Source: Prunella strophiata (taxonomy: Eukaryota; Chordata; Aves; Passeriformes; Prunellidae). Taken from it: a stretch of DNA of 64,000 bases. The stretch spans positions 20,077,001 to 20,141,000 of the forward strand of contig JAZBQD010000027.1 in assembly GCA_036583965.1 (NCBI GenBank). The letters run 5' to 3'. Positions 13,111 to 26,400 of this stretch are shown piece after piece; the first letter of the stretch is position 1, and each line of letters opens with the position of its first letter. The notes below the pieces were generated by a model that was not told the DNA's origin, searched no databases, and saw only the letters and a program-made list of their open reading frames with translations. Position numbers and translations under genes: made by a program.

Positions 13111-16100
13111 CTCCCCTCTTACTGGTGTTAATGTCTCAGCAATGCCAGAAGCTTTGAAGGAACTAAAACAATAAAAAGTAGAAATAAAAAATATCCAGCC
13201 ATTAATCAATTTTGTTTCACAAAAGTAAGGGAATGCAGAGAAGATATTATTAATTATTTCCAGTCTTAAACCAAACATGCAGTAGCTGAGATTCTGCACC
13301 ATGATTTAACTATGGAGGTGTTTTCAGAGGTAACACAGAGTCCTTGTCTTGTCAAAGGGTCTGAGGTAGAAACTCAGGAGTGGGATTTTCATGCTGTGGG
13401 AAAGCCAGGCACAGGTGAAAACACTTGCAGTCTTGAGAGACTGCTGTTTACAGAAGTGCTCCTTCCTCATGCAGCCTGGAGAGATGCTTCTGGTGTGAGA
13501 AGTAAAGCCTTGCACTTCAGGCTTTCCCAGGACACTCCAGCTTGCTGCCTCACCTTCCTTTTTGGCTCACCACAAACATAAAGATCTCCTCTCACTGACA
13601 AGAATCAATGCAAGACAAAGGCAAGTGTGTGTTATTTAAAAAAACACTAAATTTGTGGTAATATTGAGATAATGTCAAGGAGCTTTTCACAGACGCACCA
13701 GAAAAAATGAGATTTTCAAGCAAGCAAGGGGTTACCAGAGAACTGGAGGAAATTTTGGTTTTTTTTCATATTAGTTTAACCATACAATCCTCCAGTGAAA
13801 TTTGGAGAGTACCATTAAATCCCACTGGCCTGCTGACATTCACAAAGCAAGTGTCATTTTAAGGAGAGAGACAGAATCTTGGCATAACATAAAGCTGCTT
13901 GGAACAACCTCCCTGTCCATGCAGGTTCCTGAGGGGTCAGAAAGGAGTCAGTCCTTAGATCTTCCTGGAAGGGCACACCATGAGTATGCCTGCATTAATG
14001 TTGGAATTGCAACCCACTACAAAACTTTATAGTTTTGTTTGCTGTACAACATTACAGGCTCCAGAGGAGCCACTAAGGGACACTGAGTAAAATGTGTCCT
14101 TTCATAATTGCTTAAATGCATTTTGACATGATAGACAAAAATACAGAGCTGGTCAGTTGAATACACACTGCAGTAAGTTTCAGAGGTGTTACAGCCTATT
14201 GAGTAAATATTAAAAAAATTTAAAATGGTCCAAGCATATATTTTCCCAATATGACTGAATTGCTTCGGAGAAAATGATTGTGTTCATTCCCAGGCATGTC
14301 CATGAGTGATTTCCTTTCTTTTCCTTTTAGTTTCACCATTCAGCCTGACTGCTATGCATGACACTTGCATAATGATGTCCCTGGGCACAAATTATAAGAA
14401 ACCTGTTATAAATTCACCCCATGCTAAAGTGGTTTAGCTGCTGTGGGTTTAAAGACCAACCTCAGTAAATATTTTAACATAATCTGGGAGTAGGGGAATG
14501 AAAGGTGATGCTGAGAGAGGGAAAGGCATTTTCTAGCAAACTGGGAAGAGATGAAGCTGTCTTTCTCTGCCTGCTGCCAACTTTATCTTCTCCTTTATTT
14601 TTTGCCCTGTTTTTTGACTTGATTCTTCTTTCCTAAACTAATAATGGAAGGAAACCTTTTCATAATATTCCATTTCAAGACAGAGAGAAAAGGCCTCTTG
14701 GTCCATGTCCATCATTAGTCTTGATCATAATTTTATATCATCTAATGTCTTGAAAAGGATTATAGAGTAAAAAAAAAAACCAACTAATTACAAGACTGAT
14801 TAATCTTCCCTGTGAAACACAATAAATTAAGAGCACATAAAGAATTAACTCCTACAGCAGTTAAAAAAAGTTTGTTGTCTAATTGTCCAGGGCCAATCTA
14901 TCCATAACTGATATTCTCACAGCCTAGGAACAGCTATGTTAATAGAGCTGCATTTTGTTCTTACAAAATGTCCTAGGAGCTTTTCTGAGCATTTCCTTGA
15001 GGAGATACCTCTGAGTCTTTCTTGGTCCCACTGAGAGCCTCTGCACTGAAGGAACTGAATAACCCTGCTCACCCAGGAGGCAGATGAGAGCCCCAGTACC
15101 TGTGAGGTGTACAGAGCACTGGAAGCAGACTTTTCACATCCTCCCTTTCACTTCAATGTGAAATAGATGGAAAAATTAAGAAGACATATTTGATAGTGTG
15201 CTAATCCTAAATCAAACTGCAAAGATAAACAACAAGCAAGGTTTTGTTCTGCTTAAAGATTGTCAATAGAAAGTATGTAAAGAGTTACATAAGTTTTAGG
15301 ATAAGGAAGCCAGAGTTTCAGAAAGGGAAAAGGTAATGCTCAGGCTATTTCTGTTAGTGAAAGAGAGGGATGAGCTTCTCTAGAAAGACTCACACCTCAC
15401 TGGGTCCTGGCACTCCACCAACCAGGCTGCTAACTGGCTGCTCATAGAAGAGGGAGAAACTAGTTTAATTCTCAGACAGTATAAATTAGATGAGACTAAT
15501 TGTGGACATGGTTTCAGCAGCTGAGGTTTCAACAAATACATCCAAGACATCATCAATAAAGCATCACAGCTTATTGACAGCAGATTTGTAGTCCATTTTA
15601 GAAGTAAAGAATACAACATCATAGGGTTCTCAGTTTTTACTGTGTCTTTCAGTTAAGAATAAGAAGCAAATCCAAAGTTTTGCAGAGTCCAGAAGTTGCT
15701 GACAGCATGAAAAGAGAACCATAGTAACACTGAATTTTTATGGAAACTCTGAAGCAGAATGCACTTTGAATTATTTTAAGTTTACAATGTATCTTGCAAG
15801 CAGCTATAATAAAACACAGCTTCCAGCAGTTGTCAGATTCACTGCACAGAATATTCAAAAGTATGTTCAATATGGAAAACAATATTTTATGTATCAAATA
15901 ATAATTTTAAAAACAATGCTTAAACAATTACCAAGACTATCTACCAGTTTCATGGTGACTTTACCAACTTTTTCTTGGACAAGGTTTATTAGTATCTTCA
16001 GGGTTTTTCCATACAGGAGAAATAGTTACTTCTCTTTGGTTCCATGGTAAAATAAAACAGCCCAAGGTGTTTATCAGCAAGGCTGTAAATCAGGACAGAG

Positions 16101-17209
16101 CATCTGTGGGCTTTTTATTTTAATGCCCCATTATGAAGACCATAATGATTTGCAGTGTTTACTAGCCTGATTCTAACATAGAAATCAAAGAATTTTTGTT
16201 TGGGGAATTTTTTGTACCTACAAAGAGGCTATATGGTTTTTCAGGTAAGAGAAAATCAGTATTGTTATGGAAAAAATTGTGGACTCCTATTTTGTTATAG
16301 TCCAGTTAAATGAATGGCTTAAGGCTGAGAAAACAAAGCTGTGCACTCCCACATATGCCAGGTCGATCAAACCCAGTGTCTCTCAACACTAAAACCAGAA
16401 TTAGCTCTTCCACAGACTCTTTAATTTAGCAGAACTCCTGGTTTGCACTTCACAGAGTCCCAGGACACTTTCCCAAATTCACATTGAAAGGTCCACTCTG
16501 GCCCAGGCACTAAAGAAAATGTTAAATACCAGAGCTCTTGTGGAACATGTCTCCTCATGCACTCCAAAAGCTGTGCTGGGAGCAAGGTGCTGAGCACACA
16601 GGGACTTGTTTGGGATGGGCAGGGACAGTGTCAGGGCTGTGTGTGTTTGTGGCACTCACTCCCTTGCTATGAATGCCAGGCAAGAGTTCATGCTGCCAGT
16701 GCCTCCAGCAGCAGGGCTTTGGTGAGATGCTGGCAGACTGCTCCTACCCCCAGCCAGCACCCGAGGGCATGAGGAAAACGTGCTGCTTTATCTTGATTTG
16801 GCAACGTGTGCACTTAACAACCGGTTCAGGATTTCACACCTATTTGTCACCTGGCTAAAGGGCACGTTATTTTGCAGAAACTAAGTCAGACCTCTTAAGC
16901 AGAGCATGTGCCAATACTATCTTGATTAACTAGCAGTCAATACTCTGGACTGTCACCAGTTTCCATGGAGATAGACCCAATAAAGCAGCTAACCCTATTC
17001 AGAACGGCCCAATTGAGTACATAGTAATAATATTCTACATTTATATAAGCCATTCATTCTCAAGCACTTCAGAGATTATGGTGTTCTGATACCACTGTGG
17101 TGACTGCATCATAACTACCCCCATCCAGCTACACTGAACCACAGCAGTTTTTCTACCATAGGTGCAGGAAGAATGCTGCAGTGTTTCTGAGATAAACCCA
17201 TGATACCCT

Positions 17210-17232
17210 AAAAAAAAAAAAAATTTTTTTTT
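17210..17232. repeat. A14T9 head-to-head homopolymer tract
   Basis: Fourteen A followed directly by nine T, then CAG. Such rigid A-tract/T-tract junctions disfavour nucleosome wrapping and can fold as a small hairpin. The downstream T run plus CAG also looks like a polypyrimidine tract and splice acceptor, but no open or conserved exon follows. Confidence 0.8.
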
Positions 17233-20200
17233 CAGTTTCTGAATCTTCCTTTGGAAGACTTTTAGCTTTAGAACTGATCAGAATAAATCCATGTAATAAA
17301 ATGCAAATATCTTGATCAATTTAATTTGAGAAAACAGCCAGTGGAATTATACAGATCCTGCAGATTAAATATTTCAAAATCTCTTATTTGGACTGCTAAG
17401 CTCCCTTTGCCAGTGACTGAATGCTGAATTACTGTTGGATGAGTTTTCCTCCCTTTAGTATCCTAATTTCAGTTTTATTTCCTCTTTCTACTGTAGAAAG
17501 TATTTCTGACTAACCATCCTCTTCTACAGCCCTTCATTTTTTGTTATAATCCTCCATTTTACAAACGCAGAGAATATCTCATCTTCAGCCACATTTTCTA
17601 AACGACAGAGGGAATGAAAATGAGGTATTGAATGCTTAGCTATTACTTTCCCTGCAAGAGTTGGGCAATACTTTATATACATGGCATATGCAGCATTTTG
17701 TTTAGTTGTGGATGGAGTGATGCATTCACTCATAAGAGAGAAGCAACAATATATTTGATTGAGGAAAGACACCTAATTAACAACACTGATTTAACAAGAT
17801 TTGATGGCAAGGTACACAAGAATTTACTGCATAAAGAATAGGATCAGACAAAACTGTCAGGAAGATCATGAGGTTCATAAAGGACCCTCTTGCATTCTAA
17901 ACATCTCAGAGGAGAGTTCAGGTGCAGCTGAATTCAGACTTGGTCAATGGTTTGTGTCCAAAGGACTCATCCTTCATGTTGCTCAGCTAAGATTTCAGAA
18001 TTTCAGTGTGTCTATTCTTAATTCATTTACCAAGTATCTGATGTGATAAAGAGTTTCTCAGACTTGAATAGTGGAAATCTTGAGAGGCAATCCTACCCCA
18101 GGGGAGATCCTGGTGTGCAGCCCACTGCCAGGCACGGGAGCTCAACGGGCCATGGGCTGTCCAAGGAGTAAAATCATAGAATCAGAATTGCAGACCAAGT
18201 ACAGAGGCTTATTTCTTCCAAATTTGGCTTGAGTTGGACACTGGGCAGCCCTGTGGTTAGGTGGGTGTATTGCTCATATTAGCCCTTGGCTATTGAGCTG
18301 TTTGCTGTCTCCCCTGCATCTGCTTTGAGCTGGCTGCAGCCATCACGACCAGCACATGCAGTGTGACTGCCACTGGTGGCTTCCAGTGCAGCAGGGTTAT
18401 GACAATAAAGGTCAGCTGGGAGGGGGAAGCACACCTTTACACAGGGCAGCTCTACCTGCATGCCTCCCTTTCCTTGATAAAGTGTCTCCCTCCAGGGTCA
18501 CTCATGGCTGTACTGACACTGAAGCTGTTGCAGTGCCTGTGGTTGAACTTGCCCAGCTCCCTACTGAGAACCAGCCTTTCCATCTGCTCTGTTAGGCAAA
18601 TGTTACCTTCAGCAAACAGGGAACTTAAGCTACTTGTTTAGGAGGTTGTGTTTATTGCTGGATGTATTTCCCCAGAAGAAAGCTAAGGGGTTTTTATGCC
18701 AAGTCTTGCAGACCTACCATTTTCCTTTAGAGGTGTCAGCTTTCAGTCCTTCAGACCTTCTGCTGCATTTTGTAAATGCTATGAAAATACTATTTGTAAA
18801 GCACAATATTTTAAAATGCTTTTATGAACAGAAGTTCAGTAAGATTATTTGTCTCACTGCTGCTCTCTTATTCAAAAATGGATGAAGAAGTTTTGCTCAA
18901 GCTTGCCAAAATAAAAATGTTACTTTTGAGAAGGAATAAGTTCAGAAAGCTGTTTCAGCCCAGGTTTAGCTCTGGCATGTGGTTACTATTTGTTGCAAGG
19001 ACTTAATTCATTCTCAATGCACTGTTTTTGAATAGAGACATTTGCTGGAATTGAAGCTGAAGCCTGGGAAACTTTAGCATTGGAGATAAATGTTTTGGAA
19101 GGTTAATAGCCTGTGGAAATAGAGGAGCCCCATGTTATGTTTAGTACTCACTACAGTTGAAAGATGAAATAGAGACTCTCTTCACCCAGGCACTGAAATG
19201 CAGCCACCTGTGGGGAGTAATGTGCCAGCTCTTTAGTGCAGCAGTGCAAAACCATTTAAGTGGGAAGTGGAGCGTTATGCTCAGTCCAAAGGGAGTGTTT
19301 GCCATTGCTATTACTGAACAGCATGACATTTTTCTCAGGGTGGAAGGCACTGTTTGTGTAATGCCATGTTCCAAAAGAATTTGACTTCAGAAACACAGGA
19401 AATGGGATCCTGCCATCAGTTAATCAATAACTCACTGCCATGGACCAATCTCCCTACTTAGCACTGGAAGAAACCAGCAGAGGCAAGGCCAGGAACAGAG
19501 TGAATGTTACTTAATGTGAGTGCCCTCTCCAGTAGGGGTACTTGTATTTGTAATTGTTTTTTCACTCAACTTAAAGAGAGATTGAAATGTTTGGTAAGGC
19601 AAATAGCTTTGAGAATTTTGCTATAGATTGATATCACTGTTTAATTAATTGTAAATTTCCTTTCTTTTCAAGCAGAATTAGTTGTCTCTCCTTAATTTGC
19701 AGAATTTATAAATTTAAGCTTAACTTTGACATGAATTTCAGCCATGTCAATTCTGTTCACTTTAAAAATCATCTTTATGCCTCCATATTAGAAAGGGAGA
19801 ACTTGGAAGAAGTTTTGCAAGAGGTGAAACCACACAAAAGTAAACTGCAGGATTCTAGTTCTCTGAGATGATTTGTTCAAGGAAACCACACACTATTTGG
19901 GTTTAATGTATTAACTCTGGTGCTTTCTTCCACTCTGTTTTACTTCCCTCAAACCCAAGGAATTGAATTTCCCTAAATTCAGCACACCACCCTGTCTGCC
20001 CTCCTGTGCTCAGCTGTCAGAAGAAAAAGCACAAACATGGTTTAAAAATAGTTAAGATGAAAAATTGTAAGAGTATGTGTGAAAAAATCTCCTTAAATGT
20101 TTAGATATGCTTTCACCTGAAGGTGGCAATATTTAATAATGTTCTGAAGAAAGAAGCTTCCCATATAGATACCTTTAATTAAAGATTTTATGGTTTTAAG

Positions 20201-22531
20201 TGGATATCCTTCTCCCCCATTATTTTTTCACAATGTATTGAGGGAGAAGTATGATGAGGTATGGTATACTTGTTTCAGACAATCTTGAACATACATTATG
20301 CAAAATTATTTGCAATTAAAATTAAAGCAAACATATGATATATAAGCCATAATTTTAATAATAAAAAATATAAACCTTATATAATAAGCCAACCCTTCCC
20401 TGCCCTCAATTTAGAAGCAATTTTAAAAGAGATAGAGATATTTCTTTTCACAGTATTACTACCAATATGCTCTTAACTCCAAACCCAAATTGGGGCTGAT
20501 TCTTTCAGACCAGACCTTGTCTTTATGCTAAGTTATTTCACCTGCACTCAGTACATGCTGTGATTTAGAATGTGATGCATCAGCCAGGCAAGAAGAGGCA
20601 GAGTTCTGGGTACTGTGCTGTGTGATGGCAGGACTGGGGTGCCCTGCAGACCAAGGGCAAAGTTCTGTGTGCACTCAGCATGGGCTAATAATCAGTAAAG
20701 AAGCTTGGCCCAAAGCATTTTCTGCAGAACAGAAGAAATAAGGATTTAAAATATAATTCCCTTTCTAAAAAATGTTTTATAGATTTTTTGTTCCTAGAAA
20801 AACAAACAACAGCAACCAAAAAACCTAAATCTAAACCTGTTTTTGGATTATTAGGAAGATATAATTCTATAAATTTCTTAATCTCTCTGTCCCAATTCAT
20901 CTTTCACTGTTTTCCACAGGGCTCAGTCATTTTTCCTTTGATTTCTCTAAAATTCAGTGTTTTCTGCAATCCCATTGATTATTGCCCTTGTTGCTACATG
21001 TAGTATTATAAACAGAATTGAAATGTTTTACACAGTCTTGGCTGGAAAGGCTGCATCTGCAATGCTCTGAGCATTCCCTACTAGGAAATCATGTTAGATT
21101 TAAAGAGAAAAGAACACTTAACTAGGGCAGGCAGCAAACAAAAAAAATCCTCAAAGTTCAGAAGACAGCAGCTATTGTATTAAGAGTAGTTAGGCAAGAA
21201 AGCCAAACTGTTGAATCTGCCCTGTCTAGAGAAAAGATGAAATGATGGCAGGCTGTGAGTACTTAAGAAGAATTAATACCAAGAAGGGTGGTGTGGGAGG
21301 ATGGCTGGCAGCATGTGGAAAGCAGGTAGAAGCATAGTAATAGCTCAGAATTACTGAAGGGGAAAATGTAGATTAAATAGGACTAAATGAGAGAGGAGGG
21401 AGGTAATCTGGCAGGGAGGATCGCTGATTTCAAGGCAAATATTCCTCCCTGAGGATCACATTGAGCTCCATTGTTTGCAGGGGCTGGAGCTGGTGACCAC
21501 AGAGGTTTTCTCAGCTCTAATATTTATGGGTGAGATGGCTCCTCTCTTTGCACTAACTGGAGGAGGAGTTTTGTATGGGGAGCTCTGCTCCTGAGGGACT
21601 GCCCTGTGCAAAGGAGGCTGTGAGCCTGGCTGAGCACACCCTGCCAGCTCCTGCTCCTTGCTAACAGCCTGCAGCTTTACCCAGCCTTTCCAGCTTGAAA
21701 CAGGAGAAGAATCTCTCACTAACAATGGCTCCTGGAGGCAGGCTGATATAAATAAAGCATAAACAAGAACTGGAGAGCAGTGAGTTGCAGTACCATTACT
21801 TGGAGTACCATTATTTTGACTAGAAAAAGTGCCATTGATGAATTGATGGCTCTAAAACCAACTAGTCCACATAGTTTCTGACAGAAGGTTGATTTTGCCT
21901 TCATGTCCATCCCTGAGCAAAAGAGAACCGTAAATTATTATCCTTCAAACCAGAAACTAAGGCCATCTAGGAGGGGAGGTGAAGAAAATAAGGCTGTAGT
22001 AATTTCCTGCCTGTTCTTCCTGCCCAGCCACTTGCCTAGCAGAGGGTGTGAACTGGCAAATTCCCTGATCTGTCCTACCTCCGGGAAAGAGATACAAACT
22101 AGCTCCCTCAGGGTATGAAATGGGTTCCTGCTGCATGAGACCACAGCCACAATCTTGTTCTTAAAGATTAGCCATGTTTCTTACTGAGTTTCAAAAGTTT
22201 TTTGGGGGAATGTCTCAACTCCTTTTTTAATGCATCCACTCTGTGACATTCAATGCACTTAGTCATTAAAGAAGGCTCACTACCTTTGGCATTTCTATTA
22301 AAACTGCATGTTCAGGAAAGGAACAGTGTCTGAGTGAATCACTGACAAGAAAGTACAGGTATTGCAGAGGGGAAAAAGGGTGATTATCTCCAGGCATATT
22401 CTGCTGGAAATTGAATGCACTCAATGCAGAATTGACAAAGGTGTAATAAGAACCACAATATCACAAGGTAACAAGGCAGAAAAGCAAAATTAACACAGTC
22501 CTAAGCCTATGCATTTAAACTTCATGGTCAC

Positions 22532-22567
22532 AAAAAAAAAAAAAAAAAAAAAAAAAAAATAAAAAAA
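22532..22567. repeat. Poly-A tract (A28-T-A7)
   Basis: Twenty-eight A, one T, then seven A. I looked for a processed pseudogene or retroposon body upstream and for matching flanks, and found neither. It is best called a homopolymer microsatellite. Confidence 0.9.
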
Positions 22568-22979
22568 TCATAACACAAATGGCAGAAAAACTTCCTGTAT
22601 ACTCTGACACCAGATCATTCACTAAAGCAAACATGACACAATATGTTCATGAGCAGCAATGTGTGCAGATTAGTCATTTGCCACAGCCACAGCTAAAGAT
22701 GATTTTCAGCCTGCAGCTGTAGGGACAAATTAAGTGCACTCATGAACAGGATGGTCTCAGTATAAGAATCTCAGAACAACAAAAGTGAAAATGAATTGAA
22801 ATAAAAACAGAGGAGTGAAAATAACGTATAATATATAAACCACTGTGACATCCAGAAAGATTTGCTACAAATAGAGAAGTTTCTATCAAAGTTCCAAAGC
22901 AAACACTTTTGGCCCTTGGATCTGGTGGGATTTCAGTCTGCAGGCCTAGATGTGAAGAACAAAGCTGCCATGTCCAAGC

Positions 22980-23400
22980 CTCAGAGTCACAGTGCTCATG
23001 CTTGGCACAGGGAAGAGCAGGGGCAAAGGCAGTGCTGTGCCCCCAGCCCCAGAGCTGGCACTTGGGCAGATTGTCCCAGGCACAACACTGAGCAGGCACA
23101 GGCTTTGTATCTCCACACCATCTCAGGGAATCACTGGGCACCACCATCTCCAGCACCTCTTGGCTCTCCAGCAGCTCTGGCCCTTCCCTAAGGCTGCCAA
23201 GTGCTCTCTGCTGCTCCTGGGTGGGCTCTGGAGGGTGATGCCAGGGCTGCAGAGTGGTGCAGCCTCCCCTGATCTATGGCCTGGGGCACTTTGCTCTTCC
23301 AAGGATGGGAAATGAAGCACCAAGAGGCTCCATGCTGCCACACAGCCCCTCCTGCTTACCAGGGCTGGCTTTGCAGGATTAACAGATCCAAAACCCCAGG
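22980..23400. other. GC-rich, CpG-poor patch with overlapping open frames
   Basis: A GC-rich block holding a 138-codon frame on the minus strand (22740-23156, which opens with GTG and not ATG) and plus-strand frames of 109 and 107 codons (22862-23191, 22992-23315). All three overlap, none has a recognisable domain, and CpG is nearly absent although C and G are abundant. Long overlapping frames on both strands are a composition effect. A remnant of an old transposable element or a gene-conversion hotspot would both fit. Confidence 0.5.
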
Positions 23401-26400
23401 GCCTTGGCTAGAACACTTCATTATGGCAAAGCACTGCTAAAGCTATGACACATTTTGCAAAGAATAGCTTAATAATAAATTTTAATAGAGTCACATGCTC
23501 TGCTTATTTGTGCTTTAATTATAATGCCTCTCCTCTCCCACTCTGCTGCCTTGTGCCCGTTTTATTTTCAATAAGGGTGCTTGATGAAGACAAATTAAAA
23601 CCTGTAATACTTAATTTAGCACAGAATAAAATTTTAGTGTGTTAGTTCATATTCTGATGTGCTAGGCAAAATTTTCTCACGCTTAACAAAATTAAGGGTC
23701 AGTCAAACAGCAAGAATCTGTCAGGTCCAACTCTGGCTATAATGATCTGTGGTTTTGCCAGGATCTCTTTCACTAAGGAGAATCTCAGTAAATCTTTCTT
23801 CTTGGTGAAATCACATTGCAATGTACCTTTGGGACAATAGATTCATCTAGTTAATGAGACATATTTCCAATGCACATGTAGAATGGAGGTGGAAGGGTGC
23901 TGGGCTTTTTGTTTCACTTCTCTTTTCTAAAAAGCTTACACAGAAAAAATTCTTTTCCTTTTGGGTTCTCTTGCAGTTAGTTCAGGGCCCTGGAAATGGT
24001 TTTATCTTTTATTAACCAGCAGGTCATCTCTATTATCTCAGATGGAACATACTGTCCCATTTACAGCACTGCTTCTGAATACATTTTCTGTGTTTCCAAA
24101 TTTTTCCTTTACTGAAAGAACCCACTATAGAAAAACAGAAAAAATAAATTTCAGGTTGAAGAATCCTTTACTAAAAGGAAGAAGTACTATGGCAGAAAAA
24201 GCAGGTCATTCCATAAGATTCATTTGCTAAATTTTAATGTATGCCTCAGCAGGGTGGCATGAGTCTAATTGGATTTGAAAATTGTGTGAATATCCTGTAA
24301 TAAAACCCATATTTGCCAGGGCAGCTACAGGAAAACATTATTCCTATTTGGTCTTAGATTTAAAGGACAGCAGAATGAAAGAATGAATAACAAGCATTCT
24401 ACAAAATACCCTTCCACCTGACTGTGGAATGCTGTGCAACTTCAAATCACAGTTCCAAAAAACAGGATTTATATTAGGTTTATGTTGTCTCCTACCAACA
24501 ACCTCATAGTGATAGAATACTCAGGGGGAAGCTTTAAGGAAGATTAGCAAAATAATCCTTTCATGCTGGGAGTTGCATTTCTTCAGTTAAATGGCCATTG
24601 CAAGCAATGAAAGCTCAGGCAGAACTGCCAGTAAAAGAAGATATCCACAGAAGACTGAATCTGAGTGTTTTCTGGAGTCAGCCTAAATTATCTGTTAATG
24701 GACAGCTATCACACACATCCCTCTTTAGTGAAAATGCATCATCTGTATTATAACAGAATCTCTTCATGAGGTCTCATTGACAGAGACAATACTGTATTGA
24801 TGTAACCTGCTATTTAATTATATTTTTGGCTGGACAAAAATGATTTCAAGTTTAGCATTTAGATTTTTCATTTATTTCCTGTTTAAAACATTTAGAACCA
24901 TGCAAAGGAATTGCACATGCACTGTCTAAGTCTTAAATGTGAGGGACATAAAGGTTTTCTCACAGCACTTAATAAAGCTGAGCTTTTTCTTAACCCCACC
25001 TGCAATGACAGATCAAGGAGAATTTTGTTCTTAAAGAAGACTGCCTCCAGACACATAGCTTTCTTTAAAGGACAATGTATGGATAAGAGTTGAGGAGTAG
25101 CTCTACAGTGAAATGTGAAAACAGCAGCATTTGACCTGGCAACAGTGTTGGATAGAAATACACATCATCTTTAAAAGATAGTCTGCACAAGTGGTTTTAC
25201 ATGAAAATCACTGGCTTGAGTTTGGGGTTTTTTTGGTCTTTATTTTTCTCATTCTTGAGAGAGTAAATCAAGACTAACTCCATTTTCCTATCTGCCAGTT
25301 AACTATTTTATTTCTGGTTCAGCACCCTCCTTTAGATACAAAGACTCATGAATGAAGTAGGTAGCCACAAGTGATATTGCTATTACCCACTCATATTTTA
25401 TAGAGGTCTTGCTATGAAATGAGCCACAGAGCAAAGGAGGCAGAACACTGCCCTGCCTGGGATGTGACACAACATCACTCAGGCCTGATGAGATACAAAG
25501 TAGTGGGGTTTCACCCAATCAAAGTGAGGGAATAATATTTGTTTAATTTGCTTCCTACTCGGGAGATTTTCAAATCCTAGGCTTAAGAGCTGCACCACAG
25601 AATTTACACTGCAGAGAGAAGGTTTTTTTCCAGTTAAATATGAATCCTGAAATGCTCACAATGTGACCTTTTCCAAGTGAAAAGTGATCATTTATGGGGA
25701 ATTTGGGCATGACCTCAGCAAAAGTCCATTTGACCATTTAAGATACAACAGGACATTTCCCTCTCTTTCTAAGCAGTCACAATTAAAAAGGAAAGAAAAA
25801 AAGCAAAAACAAGCCAGCAGTTGCAGACCAGGGCCATGACTATGATCTAATTCTACTCTCATCCTCAGGTAAGTTACTTGACAGCAGTGTACTTTCATGC
25901 AGGTCAATATTAGGATGGACTGAAGCCAAATGGATTTACATCAGCACAGGCTTCCACAGTGACTGTGGGAAACAGTCCCTGAGCTCCAGAGCAGTTCAAG
26001 CTGTACTTTGTCACAGGCTGGAGAGGAGGCAGGTCCCATCTCCATGTCCCTGTGCAACACAAGTCAGTGAATTTACAACCTTTTTTCTCTGTTTTTCTCT
26101 GTTGTACTCATTGAGAAAAAACTCTGAGATTGATGGTTGCATCCACTGCTGTGCTCCTCACCAAACACAACCTCCACCATTTCCACAACATTAACCCTGG
26201 GTGTTTTCAGGGGTTCTTGGTTTCTTCAGCCAGAGCCAGAGATTAAGGCACTGGGCCTTAGTGCAGTTTGAGGCACCTCCCTGAATGCCCTCTCTGCTAG
26301 TCATGAAATCCCCTTGGCACATGCATCAGCTCTTGCTTAATCCAGTGTCTCAAAGGCAATTACATTTGCTACTGAGAAAAATCTCTGCAAGGTTCTCCCA

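Larger units (their letters stand above)
11111..22531. other. Non-coding stretch, no gene recognised
   Basis: Mostly AT-rich, CpG-poor sequence. Frames are short (under 95 codons) and match nothing known. Items inside it are listed separately: a POU-type palindrome at 13096-13110 and an A14T9 tract at 17210-17232. An isolated ATCATAGAATCA at 18174-18185 resembles the start of a reversed CR1 tail, but the following sequence does not continue the match. A slightly GC-richer block at 16560-16800 has two overlapping 61-71 codon frames without recognisable content. Confidence 0.55.

Noticed and set aside
15520..15655. Plus-strand frame with exon-like texture ending FSVFTVSFS-stop
   Set aside because: Only about 43 codons, preceded by a stop, no ATG, no recognised family and no clear splice acceptor at its edge.
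18174..18185. ATCATAGAATCA resembling a reversed CR1 tail
   Set aside because: The following bases do not continue into the CR1 3' region; a 12-base word alone is not enough.
22740..23315. Overlapping frames of 138, 109 and 107 codons on both strands
   Set aside because: They overlap each other in a GC-rich patch, the longest opens with GTG, and none has a recognisable domain; composition explains them.
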